The notes beneath the pieces are model-generated. The model worked only from the letters and a program-made list of their open reading frames with translations, was not told the DNA's origin and made no database searches. From Maribacter algarum (ex Lu et al. 2025) (nom. illeg.) (GTDB lineage: Bacteria; Bacteroidota; Bacteroidia; Flavobacteriales; Flavobacteriaceae): 64,000 bases of DNA. Shown here piece after piece: positions 26,887 through 34,504 of the stretch. Made by a program: the position numbers and the translations under genes. The stretch spans positions 558,001 to 622,000 of the forward strand of contig CANMAW010000002.1 of the NCBI GenBank assembly GCA_947495915.1, written 5' to 3'. Position 1 is the first letter of the stretch, and each line of letters starts with the position of its first letter.

Positions 26887-27528
26887 ATGGACTACGATAA
26901 GAAAGCTACAGATTACTTTACGCATCAACGTCCAGAAATGCTGGCTTTTTTGCCGAATGGGTGTAAAAAAATTCTTGATATAGGTTGTGGTGAAGGCATA
27001 TTTGCTCAACAATTAAAAAATCGGGAAGATGCTGAAACTTGGGGTATTGAACTAATGGAAATTCCTGGGGAAAAGGCAAAAAAGGTTTTGGATAGAGTTT
27101 TTATTGGGCCATGTGAAAATTATCTAGATGATTTGCCTGATAATTATTTTGATGCCATTTATTGTAATGATGTTCTAGAGCATTTGATAGATCCGTATAC
27201 GGTTTTGGCAAAGCTTAAAAACAAATTGTCAGATAAGGGTGTTGTGATTAGTTCAATTCCTAATATTCGCTATCATGACGCTTTTAAAAAAGTATGGTTA
27301 CAAAAGAATTGGGAATATGAAGGGCATGGAATTTTTGATAAAACCCACATGCGTTTTTTTACCAAAAAAAGTATTGCAAAAATGTATACTGACCAAGGGT
27401 ATACCATAATTAGTCATAAGGGGGTTAATCGTACACGATCTTTAAAACCGTATATCTACAACATTCCTTTTTTATTTACAGCGATGGATATGTTTTACTT
27501 GCAATACGCTACTGTAGCCCGAAAATAG
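26887..27528 (+). CDS. Class I SAM-dependent methyltransferase
   Basis: A 213-residue cytoplasmic enzyme. SAM-binding motif I is ILDIGCGEGIFAQQL (about 28-42); the post-motif acidic loop is GIELMEIPGEKA; motif II/III includes FDAIYCNDVLEHL with a typical LEHL. It resembles methyltransferases of the UbiE/BioC-like Methyltransf_11 group that act in glycan or lipid pathways. A C-terminal hydrophobic stretch may contact membranes. It starts 4 bp after guaB. The true substrate is unknown. Confidence 0.83.
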   Translation: MDYDKKATDYFTHQRPEMLAFLPNGCKKILDIGCGEGIFAQQLKNREDAETWGIELMEIPGEKAKKVLDRVFIGPCENYLDDLPDNYFDAIYCNDVLEHLIDPYTVLAKLKNKLSDKGVVISSIPNIRYHDAFKKVWLQKNWEYEGHGIFDKTHMRFFTKKSIAKMYTDQGYTIISHKGVNRTRSLKPYIYNIPFLFTAMDMFYLQYATVARK

Positions 27529-27530
27529 AA

Positions 27531-28061
27531 CTATTTAGAAGCCTTTGAATAGGTTTTCCAATTTTGTTCTTTATAGATGTCTTCAGCGAAATACTTTGCA
27601 ATATTTAAAAAAGGTTCTGGTTTTTGATAGCCTGGTACTGGTGACAGCATGTTCATTTGCTCATCTAAAAACACGGTAGTAGGGTAGCTTAATTTACCTC
27701 CCATTAAGGCAGCAGCAAATTCATGATAGCCATTTCTTCCAGAGGGTACGAATTTGAATGTTTTACCTTTAAATTCTATAGGTTCTTTACCTTCACCATC
27801 AAACTTTACCATGTAAAAATTTGCTTCCATATAAGCGGCAACTTCAGCATTCTGAAAAGTGTCTTTGTCCATTTTCTTACACCAGCCGCACCAATCAGTA
27901 TATACATCAACAAAAATCTTCTTGGGGTTTTTATCGGTTGTTGCTAAGTGAGCAGCTTCTTGCCAAGTAAGCCAATTTACCTCTTGCGCATTAAGAGTAC
28001 TTAAGCCGAATACGCTAGATATAAAAAGAAATAAAAAGAATTTTGACGCTAAGATTTTCAT
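27531..28061 (-). CDS. Exported thioredoxin-like protein (CGWC)
   Basis: A 176-residue secreted thioredoxin-fold protein. The signal peptide is MKILASKFFLFLFISSVFGLSTLNA. The redox motif is DVYTDWCGWCKKMDKDTF (CGWC near residue 60), followed by FKFVPSGRNGYHEFAAALMGG and SYPTTVFLDEQMN, with the cis-proline in YPTT. It belongs to the thioredoxin_7/DsbD-gamma-like group of periplasmic reductases that act on disulfides in envelope proteins. Start: ATG 28061; the frame extends to TTG 28067. The convergent methyltransferase gene ends 2 bp away. Confidence 0.82.
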   Translation of the reverse strand: MKILASKFFLFLFISSVFGLSTLNAQEVNWLTWQEAAHLATTDKNPKKIFVDVYTDWCGWCKKMDKDTFQNAEVAAYMEANFYMVKFDGEGKEPIEFKGKTFKFVPSGRNGYHEFAAALMGGKLSYPTTVFLDEQMNMLSPVPGYQKPEPFLNIAKYFAEDIYKEQNWKTYSKASK

Positions 28062-28123
28062 GAGCAAATATTTTAGTTGTTTAGTCTAACAACTATTACA
28101 AAACTAACGAAAATACTTGACCT

Positions 28124-29365
28124 TTATTTCACGGTAACTTTTTGCTTTTTTGTGGTGAATAGATCTTTGACGTCGACTTGATTTTTAATCAGGTCATCAA
28201 AGGTTTCACGCTCACGAATTAATATGGCTTGTCCTTGGTACCACAATACTTCGGGCGGACGAAATCTTGAATTGTAATTGCTAGCCATTGTAAAACAATA
28301 AGCGCCTGCGTTTTTAAAGCAAAGAATGTCACCTTCAGATATTTCATTAATACGGCGATTACTTGCAAAAGTATCAGTTTCACAAATGTATCCTACTACA
28401 GAATAATAACGCTCACGACCTTTTTCATTTGAAATATTCTCTATCGTATGAGAGGCGCCATAAAGCATTGGGCGAATAAGGTGATTAAACCCCGAATCAA
28501 TACTTGCGAAAACGGTTGAAGTAGTTTGCTTAACCACATTAACTTTCGCTAAGAAAAATCCAGATTCGCTAACTAAAAACTTACCAGGCTCGAAAGCAAG
28601 TGTAAGTTCTTTTCCATAATCTTTACAAAAATCATTAAATCTTGCTCCTAGCTTTTTGCCGAGTTCTTCAACATTAGTTTCTATGTCTCCTTCTTTATAG
28701 GGTACTTTAAAGCCACTTCCAAAATCAATAAAGTCTAATTTTGGAAAGTTTTTAGCAGTTTCAAATAAGATTTCTGAAGCATATAAAAATACATCGATAT
28801 CAAGAATGTCACTGCCGGTGTGCATGTGAATACCATTGATATTCATCTTAGTCAGTTCAACAATTCTTAATAAATGCGGAATTTGGTGTATGCTTATACC
28901 GAATTTAGAGTCAATATGACCAACTGAAATATTAGAATTTCCTCCTGCCATAACATGAGGGTTAATGCGAATACAAACAGGAATATCGGGGTGTTTGCTA
29001 CCAAATTGCTCTAGTATTGATAAATTATCAATGTTGATTCTAACGCCTAATTTAGCAGCCTCCTCAATTTCTTCAAGTGATACACCATTTGGAGTAAATA
29101 TTATTGATTCTGGTTGAAACCCTGCTAATAGACCTAGTTGCACTTCTTGAATAGAAACCGTATCAAGTCCGCTACCTAAGCTATTCATTAACTTTAAAAT
29201 CGCGATATTTGATAAGGCTTTTGCTGCATAGTTTAACTTCAAATGTTTTACGCTTCCAAAAGCATTTGTTAATCGGTTAAACTGAGAAATAATCTTTTCA
29301 GCATCATATACATAAACCGGATCTCCGTAGGTTTTCGCAATTTTAAGTAATTCAGTATTCTTCAT
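28124..29365 (-). CDS. lysA: Diaminopimelate decarboxylase
   Basis: The last step of lysine synthesis: PLP-dependent decarboxylation of meso-diaminopimelate. The PLP lysine is Lys49 in LNYAAKALS, the alternating barrel includes GGNSNISVGHIDSKFGI, and the active-site cysteine region GYICETDTFA is present, with the PLP-phosphate glycine-rich region FGSGFKVPYK. 413 residues is normal. A full-consensus promoter (29413-29383) lies immediately upstream. No other lysine gene is near, so lysA stands alone here. The AAC fold-III family also holds carboxynorspermidine decarboxylases, but CETDTF and length favour LysA. Confidence 0.93.
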   Translation of the reverse strand: MKNTELLKIAKTYGDPVYVYDAEKIISQFNRLTNAFGSVKHLKLNYAAKALSNIAILKLMNSLGSGLDTVSIQEVQLGLLAGFQPESIIFTPNGVSLEEIEEAAKLGVRINIDNLSILEQFGSKHPDIPVCIRINPHVMAGGNSNISVGHIDSKFGISIHQIPHLLRIVELTKMNINGIHMHTGSDILDIDVFLYASEILFETAKNFPKLDFIDFGSGFKVPYKEGDIETNVEELGKKLGARFNDFCKDYGKELTLAFEPGKFLVSESGFFLAKVNVVKQTTSTVFASIDSGFNHLIRPMLYGASHTIENISNEKGRERYYSVVGYICETDTFASNRRINEISEGDILCFKNAGAYCFTMASNYNSRFRPPEVLWYQGQAILIRERETFDDLIKNQVDVKDLFTTKKQKVTVK

Positions 29366-29382
29366 AAATCAATTATTTTTAA

Positions 29383-29413
29383 CAAAGCTAAAATATGCGA
29401 TGATTTAAGCAAA
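29383..29413 (-). promoter_or_regulatory. Full-consensus Bacteroidota promoter of lysA
   Basis: On the minus strand: TTTG at 29413-29410, a 19-bp spacer and TAGCTTTG at 29390-29383. Both boxes match TTTG-N19-TAnnTTTG. The leader before the ATG at 29365 would be short, about 10-15 nt. Confidence 0.8.
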
Positions 29414-29523
29414 AAAAACACTTCAAAAACAGAAAATACAACATTTTGTTATATTTGAAACAAGTAAATTTCTATTTGTTCTTACCAAATGGGTATTGTA
29501 CATTTAGCTAAAAAATATAGCTT

Positions 29524-30165
29524 ATGAAATTACCAATGTTCCCTTTACAATCTATTTTTTTTCCTGGTGAAACTGTACCACTTCACATTTTTGAAGATCG
29601 TTATAAGCAGTTAATTATGGATTGTAGAGAAGAAGCAATAACTTTTGGTATTCCTGTTTATATTCATGATAGTATACTTTTTGGTACTGAAGTACAACTC
29701 GTTGAAATTGTCAATACTTATGAAACTGGTGAGATGGATGTGACCTGTGTTGCTCGTCAAGTATTTAAAGTGCTGTCATTTGAAAATCAAATGGGAGATA
29801 AGTTGTACGCAGGGGGTGATGTTCAGTTTTTAGATAATATTAATGATGCAGAAGATAGTGTGAAACGTGAGGTTTTAGGATTGTTAGAAGCTTTGTATAA
29901 CCTAATGTCTGTTCCTTTTACGCCTATTGAAGTTTCTAAATTTCACAGTCATGTTTTGGTTCATAAAATGGGATTGTCTTTTGATCAAGAATATGAATTA
30001 TTACAAATTTCGAAAGAAAGTGAACGGTTGCAGTTCATTAAAAATCATTTAGTAACTACCATTACGGTTTTAGAGGAAGTAAATCGAACAAAACAAACGA
30101 TAAAGTTAAATGGCGATTTTAAAAATTTTGATCCTTTAGATTTTGAAGACTTTTCTACAAATTAG
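29524..30165 (+). CDS. Lon substrate-binding-domain (LON N-terminal type) protein
   Basis: A 213-residue protein consisting mainly of the LON substrate-binding (PUA-like) domain: MKLPMFPLQSIFFPGETVPL, HIFEDRYKQLI and TVTCVARQVF-type beta strands (here MDVTCVARQVFKVLSF). No AAA ATPase or protease domain follows, so it is not a Lon protease. Stand-alone LON-N proteins occur widely in bacteria, where some are thought to act as adaptors; the function is uncertain. It is upstream of sucC in the same direction, with 132 bp between. A TATATTTG -7 element at 29450-29457 is 67 bp upstream of the start. Confidence 0.85.
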   Translation: MKLPMFPLQSIFFPGETVPLHIFEDRYKQLIMDCREEAITFGIPVYIHDSILFGTEVQLVEIVNTYETGEMDVTCVARQVFKVLSFENQMGDKLYAGGDVQFLDNINDAEDSVKREVLGLLEALYNLMSVPFTPIEVSKFHSHVLVHKMGLSFDQEYELLQISKESERLQFIKNHLVTTITVLEEVNRTKQTIKLNGDFKNFDPLDFEDFSTN

Positions 30166-30261
30166 AGTTTTTCGCATAATATTCAACAATGGCTTCATTA
30201 ATATCGTTGCCCAGCTGAAAACTAAGCTGATAAATCATTAGTGTAAATCGGTACTGTTTCC

Positions 30262-30269
30262 TATTTTTG
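30262..30269 (+). promoter_or_regulatory. -7 promoter element before sucC
   Basis: TATTTTTG matches TAnnTTTG exactly, 28 bp before the ATG at 30298. No TTTG is seen at the expected spacing. Confidence 0.4.
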
Positions 30270-30297
30270 TCACTGAACCTAAAATCACCTTTTATAT

Positions 30298-31491
30298 ATG
30301 AATCTTCATGAATATCAAGGAAAAGAAATATTAGCAAGTTTTGGTGTCCGTATCCAACGGGGTATAGTGGCGCTAAATCCTAAAGAAGCTGTCGATGCAG
30401 CAAAAAAATTAACGGAAGATACCGGTACTGGTTGGCACGTTATTAAAGCGCAAGTGCATGCTGGTGGTCGCGGAAAAGGTGGCGGAGTTAAATTAGCTAA
30501 AAACCTAAAAGAAGTTGAAGAGATTTCAAGTCAAATTATTGGAATGAATTTGATTACACCTCAAACTTCTGCAGAAGGAAAAAAAGTACATCAAGTATTA
30601 ATCGCTGAAGATGTGTACTACCCAGGTGACAGTGAAACGAGTGAGTTTTACATGTCTGTGCTTTTGAATAGAGCGACAGGAAAAAATATGATTATGTATT
30701 CTACCGAAGGTGGAATGGATATCGAAGAAGTGGCAGAGAACACGCCACACCTAATTTTTACGGAAGAAATTGATCCTGCAACAGGTTTGTTAGGATTTCA
30801 AGCTCGTAAGATTGCTTTTAACTTAGGCCTTTCAGGTACAGCTTTTAAAGAAATGACCAAATTTGTTGCTTCTTTATACAAAGCTTATGTTGAAAGTGAT
30901 TCAAGTATGTTTGAAATCAACCCAGTGTTGAAAACTTCAGATGATAAGATTATGGCTGTTGACGCCAAGGTGTCTATTGACGATAATGCTTTGTATAGAA
31001 GAAAACAATACGCTGAAATGCGTGATTTACGTGAAGAAAACCCAATTGAAGTTGAGGCTGGTGCCTTAGGTTTAAATTATGTTGATTTAGACGGAAATGT
31101 TGGGTGTATGGTTAATGGTGCAGGTTTGGCCATGGCTACAATGGATTTAATTAAAATGGCAGGTGGTGAGCCAGCTAACTTCTTAGACGTTGGTGGTACC
31201 GCTGATGCAAAAAGAGTTGAAGAGGCTTTTCGTATCATTTTAAAAGACGATGGTGTTAAAGCTATACTGGTTAATATATTTGGTGGTATCGTTCGTTGTG
31301 ACCGAGTTGCTAATGGTATTGTTGAGGCATATAAAAATATGGGTGATGCAATTAAAGTTCCAATTATAGTGCGTTTACAAGGTACTAATGCAGAGATTGC
31401 AAAAGAAATCATAGATAATTCAGGTCTTGCCGTACATTCAGCAGTACAGTTTCAAGAAGCAGCTGACAAGGTAAAAGAAGTGCTAAGTTAA
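30298..31491 (+). CDS. sucC: Succinyl-CoA synthetase beta subunit (ADP-forming)
   Basis: A TCA-cycle enzyme subunit that interconverts succinyl-CoA and succinate, making ATP or GTP. The N-terminus MNLHEYQGKEILASFGV is diagnostic. The ATP-grasp fold includes KAQVHAGGRGKGGGVKLA and MFEINPVL, and the C-terminal half shows GAGLAMATMD, FLDVGGTA and IFGGIVRCD, where the CoA-linked subunit contacts lie. 397 residues is normal. sucD is not adjacent, so the alpha subunit must be encoded elsewhere, a common arrangement in Bacteroidota. A strong terminator follows. Confidence 0.97.
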   Translation: MNLHEYQGKEILASFGVRIQRGIVALNPKEAVDAAKKLTEDTGTGWHVIKAQVHAGGRGKGGGVKLAKNLKEVEEISSQIIGMNLITPQTSAEGKKVHQVLIAEDVYYPGDSETSEFYMSVLLNRATGKNMIMYSTEGGMDIEEVAENTPHLIFTEEIDPATGLLGFQARKIAFNLGLSGTAFKEMTKFVASLYKAYVESDSSMFEINPVLKTSDDKIMAVDAKVSIDDNALYRRKQYAEMRDLREENPIEVEAGALGLNYVDLDGNVGCMVNGAGLAMATMDLIKMAGGEPANFLDVGGTADAKRVEEAFRIILKDDGVKAILVNIFGGIVRCDRVANGIVEAYKNMGDAIKVPIIVRLQGTNAEIAKEIIDNSGLAVHSAVQFQEAADKVKEVLS

Positions 31492-31510
31492 TCTAGATCA
31501 CATATCAAAT

Positions 31511-31544
31511 ATAAAAGCCTCGATGATTGCATCGAGGCTTTTAT
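31511..31544 (+). terminator. Terminator after sucC
   Basis: A 15-bp perfect stem (ATAAAAGCCTCGATG / CATCGAGGCTTTTAT) with a 4-nt loop, 19 bp past the sucC stop. Confidence 0.9.
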
Positions 31545-31623
31545 ATTTTGATGTCTACCACATTTTTTTGCGCAATGTAAGTGAGTGTTTAAATGCAAAA
31601 TGAATGTTAAATTGTAAAGTTTA

Positions 31624-31650
31624 TGTAACAACTCAGTAGTTGTTATCGTC
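31624..31650 (+). promoter_or_regulatory. ECF-sigma-type promoter (TGTAAC-N17-CGTC) before small secreted protein A
   Basis: TGTAAC at 31624-31629, a 17-bp spacer and CGTC at 31647-31650 match the general ECF sigma layout (for example sigma-X, TGtAAC-N17-CGwC). The leader would be about 75 nt and contains a hairpin (GCTCT 31683-31687 with AGAGC 31711-31715). A similar element with the same orientation precedes the paralogue. Confidence 0.6.
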
Positions 31651-31730
31651 TACTTATTAATTCATCAATTATTATTAATCTGGCTCTTTTAAAGTCGACA
31701 ATCATCGATTAGAGCTGTAAAACGAACAAC

Positions 31731-32069
31731 ATGAAAAAAATTAGTTTCATGCTGGTAGCAGTGTTGCTGCTATCAAGCACAAGTATGTATCCTTCTTACG
31801 AAAGAAGTGAAAGAAACCCGTCTAACGAGCTTAAAACTAAAGTGGAGGCTTTATTAGATGGTTATTTTGAAATGTCTTCCGATAAGGAATTCAAAGCAAC
31901 GGTAATCTTTACTATTAACAAAGAGCAAGAACTGGTGGTATTGTCGGTTGATTCTATAGATAGTGAATTTTGTGATTTTGTAAAATCTTCTTTGAATTAT
32001 CAGGAAATTAAAATCGAAGGTGTGATAGAAGGTAGAAAATATACCTTGCCGATTACTATGCGTTTATAA
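31731..32069 (+). CDS. Small secreted protein A, TonB-C-like strand pattern (paralogue of 32513)
   Basis: A 112-residue exported protein of unknown function: MKKISFMLVAVLLLSSTSMY is a signal peptide. The mature part shows FKATVIFTINKEQELVVLSVDS, then FVKSSLNYQE and EGRKYTLPITMRL. The order (strand, VLSVDS turn, helix, final strand) resembles a minimal TonB C-terminal or similar alpha/beta domain, which I offer as inference only. The paralogue 32513-32857 shares VVLSVD, F.KS.LNYQE and EG.KYT. An ECF-type promoter precedes both, and both have leader hairpins. It is preceded by the sucC terminator, so it is its own unit. Confidence 0.75.
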   Translation: MKKISFMLVAVLLLSSTSMYPSYERSERNPSNELKTKVEALLDGYFEMSSDKEFKATVIFTINKEQELVVLSVDSIDSEFCDFVKSSLNYQEIKIEGVIEGRKYTLPITMRL

Positions 32070-32091
32070 TTTAACTTTTGTATTTAGATTG

Positions 32092-32123
32092 AAAGGGTAA
32101 TGTTTAAATAACATTACCCTTTT
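32092..32123 (+). terminator. Terminator after small secreted protein A
   Basis: A 13-bp perfect stem (AAAGGGTAATGTT / AACATTACCCTTT) with a 5-nt loop. A T-rich run follows after GCA, 23 bp past the stop. Confidence 0.75.
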
Positions 32124-32396
32124 GCATTTTTTGCACTTATTTGTACTAAAGTGGTGCATTTATTTTAAATGAGATCTACCTTTTTTGAACATTTTTTATA
32201 GAACTGATATCGTTAAAGTAATATTAATAGTAAAAAAAATATTTTTTTATTTCGCATTACTTTATGTAAATGTTAGTGGTTTAAAATAATGGTTAAGCTC
32301 TTTGTTTTCGGTAGGAAATTGAGTTTTCCTTCAATAATTTCGAACCATCAAAAAAAGCATTGAATTGATTAAAAAAATGTTAAAACTAATTTTTGT
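32124..32396. other. Gene-free spacer, AT-rich
   Basis: Between the terminator of protein A and the ECF-type promoter of protein B I see no open frame of note, no RNA gene and no clear regulatory motif beyond AT-rich runs and a short GGAAATTGAGTTTTCC inverted repeat (near 32320). With the terminator before it and the promoter after it, this makes up the gap of about 440 bp between the two paralogues. Confidence 0.4.
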
Positions 32397-32422
32397 TGTA
32401 ACATTCTCATTTTTGAGGCGTC
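32397..32422 (+). promoter_or_regulatory. ECF-sigma-type promoter (TGTAAC-N16-CGTC) before small secreted protein B
   Basis: TGTAAC at 32397-32402, a 16-bp spacer and CGTC at 32419-32422. Downstream, the TTCATCAATTAaTtAAT sequence resembles the leader of copy A. The leader has a hairpin at 32457-32494 (ATTCTG/CAGAAT and ATTCG/CGAAT pairs). Confidence 0.6.
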
Positions 32423-32512
32423 TTTTTAGTAGTTCATCAATTAATTAATAATCAAAATTCTGAATAAACAATTCGTCAATCAGCGAATCAGAATTTATAA
32501 AACAATCAAGTC

Positions 32513-32857
32513 ATGAAAAAAGTTAGTTTAATGCTAGTAGCAGCTTTGTTACTTTCTACAGGTAGTGTATTCGCAAACGGACCTAAAAAAGATGCGAAAT
32601 CAAGTAAGAAAGAAAACCTTTCAGCACAGATTACCAAAATTTTAAACAGTAATAATTTTAATGAAAAGCATCAAGGGCATGAGGCTCAAGTTCTTTTCAT
32701 GTTGAACAGTGATCAAGAAATAGTTGTGCTATCTGTTGATACCGAAGAAGAAGCTTTTGAGGGCTTCATAAAAAGTAGGTTGAATTACCAAGAGGTTGAT
32801 ACCAGCAACTTTGAGGAAGGAAAAAAATATACAGTAGCGGTACGTATTGCTAGTTAA
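32513..32857 (+). CDS. Small secreted protein B (paralogue of 31731)
   Basis: A 114-residue exported protein with signal peptide MKKVSLMLVAALLLSTGSVFA. The mature N-terminus is lysine-rich (GPKKDAKSSKKENL), absent from copy A. The core HEAQVLFMLNSDQEIVVLSVDT, FIKSRLNYQEV and EEGKKYTVAVRI aligns with copy A throughout. The pair therefore arose by duplication and diverged strongly at the N-terminus. Function unknown; an ECF-type promoter suggests that it responds to an envelope or stress signal. It ends just before a strong terminator that is shared with the convergent yehS gene. Confidence 0.77.
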   Translation: MKKVSLMLVAALLLSTGSVFANGPKKDAKSSKKENLSAQITKILNSNNFNEKHQGHEAQVLFMLNSDQEIVVLSVDTEEEAFEGFIKSRLNYQEVDTSNFEEGKKYTVAVRIAS

Positions 32858-32876
32858 GGTTGGTCAATGACTAGTT

Positions 32877-32918
32877 TAAAAGTCCTGTCTCAACATATTG
32901 AGTTCAGGACTTTTTTTT
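32877..32918 (+). terminator. Terminator after small secreted protein B, overlapping the yehS 3' end
   Basis: AAAAGTCCTG pairs with CAGGACTTTT, with an inner CTCAA/TTGAG stem, followed by T8. The right arm is also the last codons and stop (32904-32906) of the convergent DUF1456 gene. Confidence 0.85.
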
Positions 32919-33275
32919 GTTTTTGTACTTTACTTGTTCAATGTCACGGTTTATTTGTTTACGTTGAATAGTTTTAAAGCTTGGTTTTAGACTTGTTTTC
33001 TTATCTTGAGTTGTAGTTTTTTTTGATAGAAGTACTTCTCCTGGTATTTTAGGGTTTTCTTTAGTTCCTCTAAGGTGAAGTACAAGGCCATTGAGAAAAT
33101 TTCGTAGTACTTGATCACCACATTCTCTATAATTGGGGTGGTCTTCTTTTCTAAAAAACGCACTTAGTTCACTTTTTGATATTTTAAAATCAGCCAGCTT
33201 TAATATGTCTACAATTTCATCATCTCTTAACATTAAGGCTACTCTTAGTTTTTTGAAAATATCATTATTTGTCAT
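32904..33275 (-). CDS. DUF1456 family protein (YehS-like)
   Basis: A 123-residue protein of the DUF1456/YehS family: MTNNDIFKKLRVALMLRDDEIVDIL and the second repeat KISKSELSAFFRKEDHPNY, then CGDQVLRNFLNGLVLHLRG. The family consists of two helical repeats that resemble small DNA- or RNA-binding modules; function unknown. The C-terminal tail is basic and lysine-rich (KYKNKKKS); its last codons lie in the terminator of the opposite gene. It appears monocistronic. Confidence 0.85.
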   Translation of the reverse strand: MTNNDIFKKLRVALMLRDDEIVDILKLADFKISKSELSAFFRKEDHPNYRECGDQVLRNFLNGLVLHLRGTKENPKIPGEVLLSKKTTTQDKKTSLKPSFKTIQRKQINRDIEQVKYKNKKKS

Positions 33276-33414
33276 TGCGGTTCTTTTCCGTGCAAGATAT
33301 TACAATTTATAGGTTTCTAATAGTTGATTGTGTTGTTTGTCGAGTATTTATACGATACTATTTCTTTGGTAGTTATACTACTGATAAATAATTGATTATC
33401 TAAATTTATTGTAA

Positions 33415-33816
33415 ATGAGTAGCTACCAAGAAAAATTGAGTATTCTTTCTGAAATGATAGCCTTTGCTAAGGTTGATAATATTATTAAGGAGCCAGAATA
33501 TAGTTTTTTGTTAGGAGTAGCATCTCAATTAGGGGTTGCCGAAGAAAAATTTGCGGAACTTTTAGAGCATCAATCGGAACATTTAATACCCAAAACCCAG
33601 GCAGATCGCATTCTTCAATTTCATCGATTATTGCTATTAATGAATATTGATCAAGTGCAAGATCAGTTAGAGATTCGTCGTTTGCATGAAATAGGTCTTT
33701 CTATGGGGCTGCCTCCATCTGCTATTAGTCAAGTATTGACTGTAATGCATAACTATCCAAACAAGGTAATTCCTCCTAAGGTATTGATCAACATTTTCAA
33801 GGCTCATTACAATTAG
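33415..33816 (+). CDS. TerB-like all-helical protein of unknown function
   Basis: A 133-residue cytoplasmic protein, largely alpha-helical: SILSEMIAFAKVDNIIKEPEYSFLLGVASQLGV resembles the start of the TerB/DjlA-like fold (helix, acidic turn, helix). The rest, LQFHRLLLLMNIDQVQDQLEIRRLHEIGLSMGLPPSAISQV, has the second helical pair. The exact family is not recognised; the TerB-like assignment is inference from the pattern. A weak -7 (TAAATTTA) lies just upstream. The hsp20 gene follows in the same direction but has its own regulatory region. Confidence 0.65.
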   Translation: MSSYQEKLSILSEMIAFAKVDNIIKEPEYSFLLGVASQLGVAEEKFAELLEHQSEHLIPKTQADRILQFHRLLLLMNIDQVQDQLEIRRLHEIGLSMGLPPSAISQVLTVMHNYPNKVIPPKVLINIFKAHYN

Positions 33817-33850
33817 ATTTTATCTAGCATAGATTTCAATTAGCATTTCA

Positions 33851-33895
33851 TGACTTTTTGACACTACAATTCATTAAGAAAGTGTCAAAAAGTCA
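33851..33895. promoter_or_regulatory. Perfect 15-bp inverted repeat upstream of hsp20
   Basis: TGACTTTTTGACACT (33851-33865) and AGTGTCAAAAAGTCA (33881-33895) are exact reverse complements separated by 15 bp. The right arm ends 14 bp before a sigma-54-like -24 GG. It is well placed as the site of a heat-shock activator or repressor. Confidence 0.6.
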
Positions 33896-33906
33896 GTATT
33901 TTTGAC

Positions 33907-33922
33907 TTGGTATGTAATTTGA
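33907..33922 (+). promoter_or_regulatory. Sigma-54-like -24/-12 element before hsp20
   Basis: TTGG at 33907-33910 and GA at 33921-33922 are spaced GG-N10-GA, against the sigma-54 consensus GG-N10-GC; the -12 box reads TTTGA. The leader to the ATG at 33968 would be about 35 nt. A TATTTTTG match at 33897-33904 is a rival primary-sigma -7 element. Confidence 0.45.
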
Positions 33923-33967
33923 CTTTATGGATTGAGTTTAAAAATAATCCTATAAAAATTACATATT

Positions 33968-34393
33968 ATGAGTATAGTTAAAAGAAACAATTTAGTTTTT
34001 CCTGCTTTAATGAATGAAATCTTTAAGCCTGATTGGTTCGGAGGTGTTGAAACATCAGAAAACAATTTACCTTCAGTTAATATTAAGGAAAGTGAAATTA
34101 ACTTTGAGTTGGCCTTGTCTGTGCCTGGGTATGATAAAAAAGACTTTAAGGTTGAAGTTGACAGAGAGGTGTTGACTGTATCTGCTGAAGTGATCAATGA
34201 AGAAGTTAAGAAAGATGAAACATTTACCCGAAGAGAGTTTTCGGTTAAATCATTTAAGCGAGCTTTTACACTGCCAAATACGATAGATGCAGAAGGTATC
34301 AAAGCAAATTACGAAAGTGGTATCTTGAGTTTAGTGCTTCCAAAGAAGGAAGAAGCTTTGCCGAAGCCTAAAAGATTAATAGAATTGTCATAA
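33968..34393 (+). CDS. Small heat-shock protein Hsp20 (alpha-crystallin)
   Basis: A 141-residue ATP-independent chaperone that holds unfolding proteins. The alpha-crystallin domain covers about residues 35-127: NFELALSVPGYDKKDFKVEV, LTVSAEV, FTRREFSVKSFKRAFTLPNTID and the conserved ANYESGILSLVLPKKE. The IxI-type tail is present as the RLIEL end. The upstream region holds the inverted repeat and the sigma-54-like element described above, consistent with stress control. A terminator follows about 70 bp past the stop. Confidence 0.94.
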   Translation: MSIVKRNNLVFPALMNEIFKPDWFGGVETSENNLPSVNIKESEINFELALSVPGYDKKDFKVEVDREVLTVSAEVINEEVKKDETFTRREFSVKSFKRAFTLPNTIDAEGIKANYESGILSLVLPKKEEALPKPKRLIELS

Positions 34394-34462
34394 TGACAAA
34401 TGATTTTATGAGAATGAAACTCTTAAGTTGATTTTCATAATGGTTGGTTTAGTTGGTTAAAT

Positions 34463-34504
34463 GAAAAGCGTTTCAATCGTCTTGATTGATGCGCTTTTCT
34501 GTTT
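34463..34504 (+). terminator. Terminator after hsp20
   Basis: GAAAAGCG pairs with CGCTTTTC, with an inner CAATC/GATTG pair, then TGTTTT. It is 70 bp past the hsp20 stop. Confidence 0.7.

Noticed and set aside
28070-28123. Hairpin GTTGTTTAG-TCTAACAAC between the thioredoxin and lysA genes
   Set aside because: One unpaired base and no T run; it may be a weak terminator of lysA but the evidence is too thin to call.
33897-33904. TATTTTTG before hsp20 as the main promoter
   Set aside because: It matches the -7 box, but no TTTG lies about 19 bp upstream, and a better-spaced GG-N10-GA element lies downstream. Kept only as an alternative in the sigma-54 entry.
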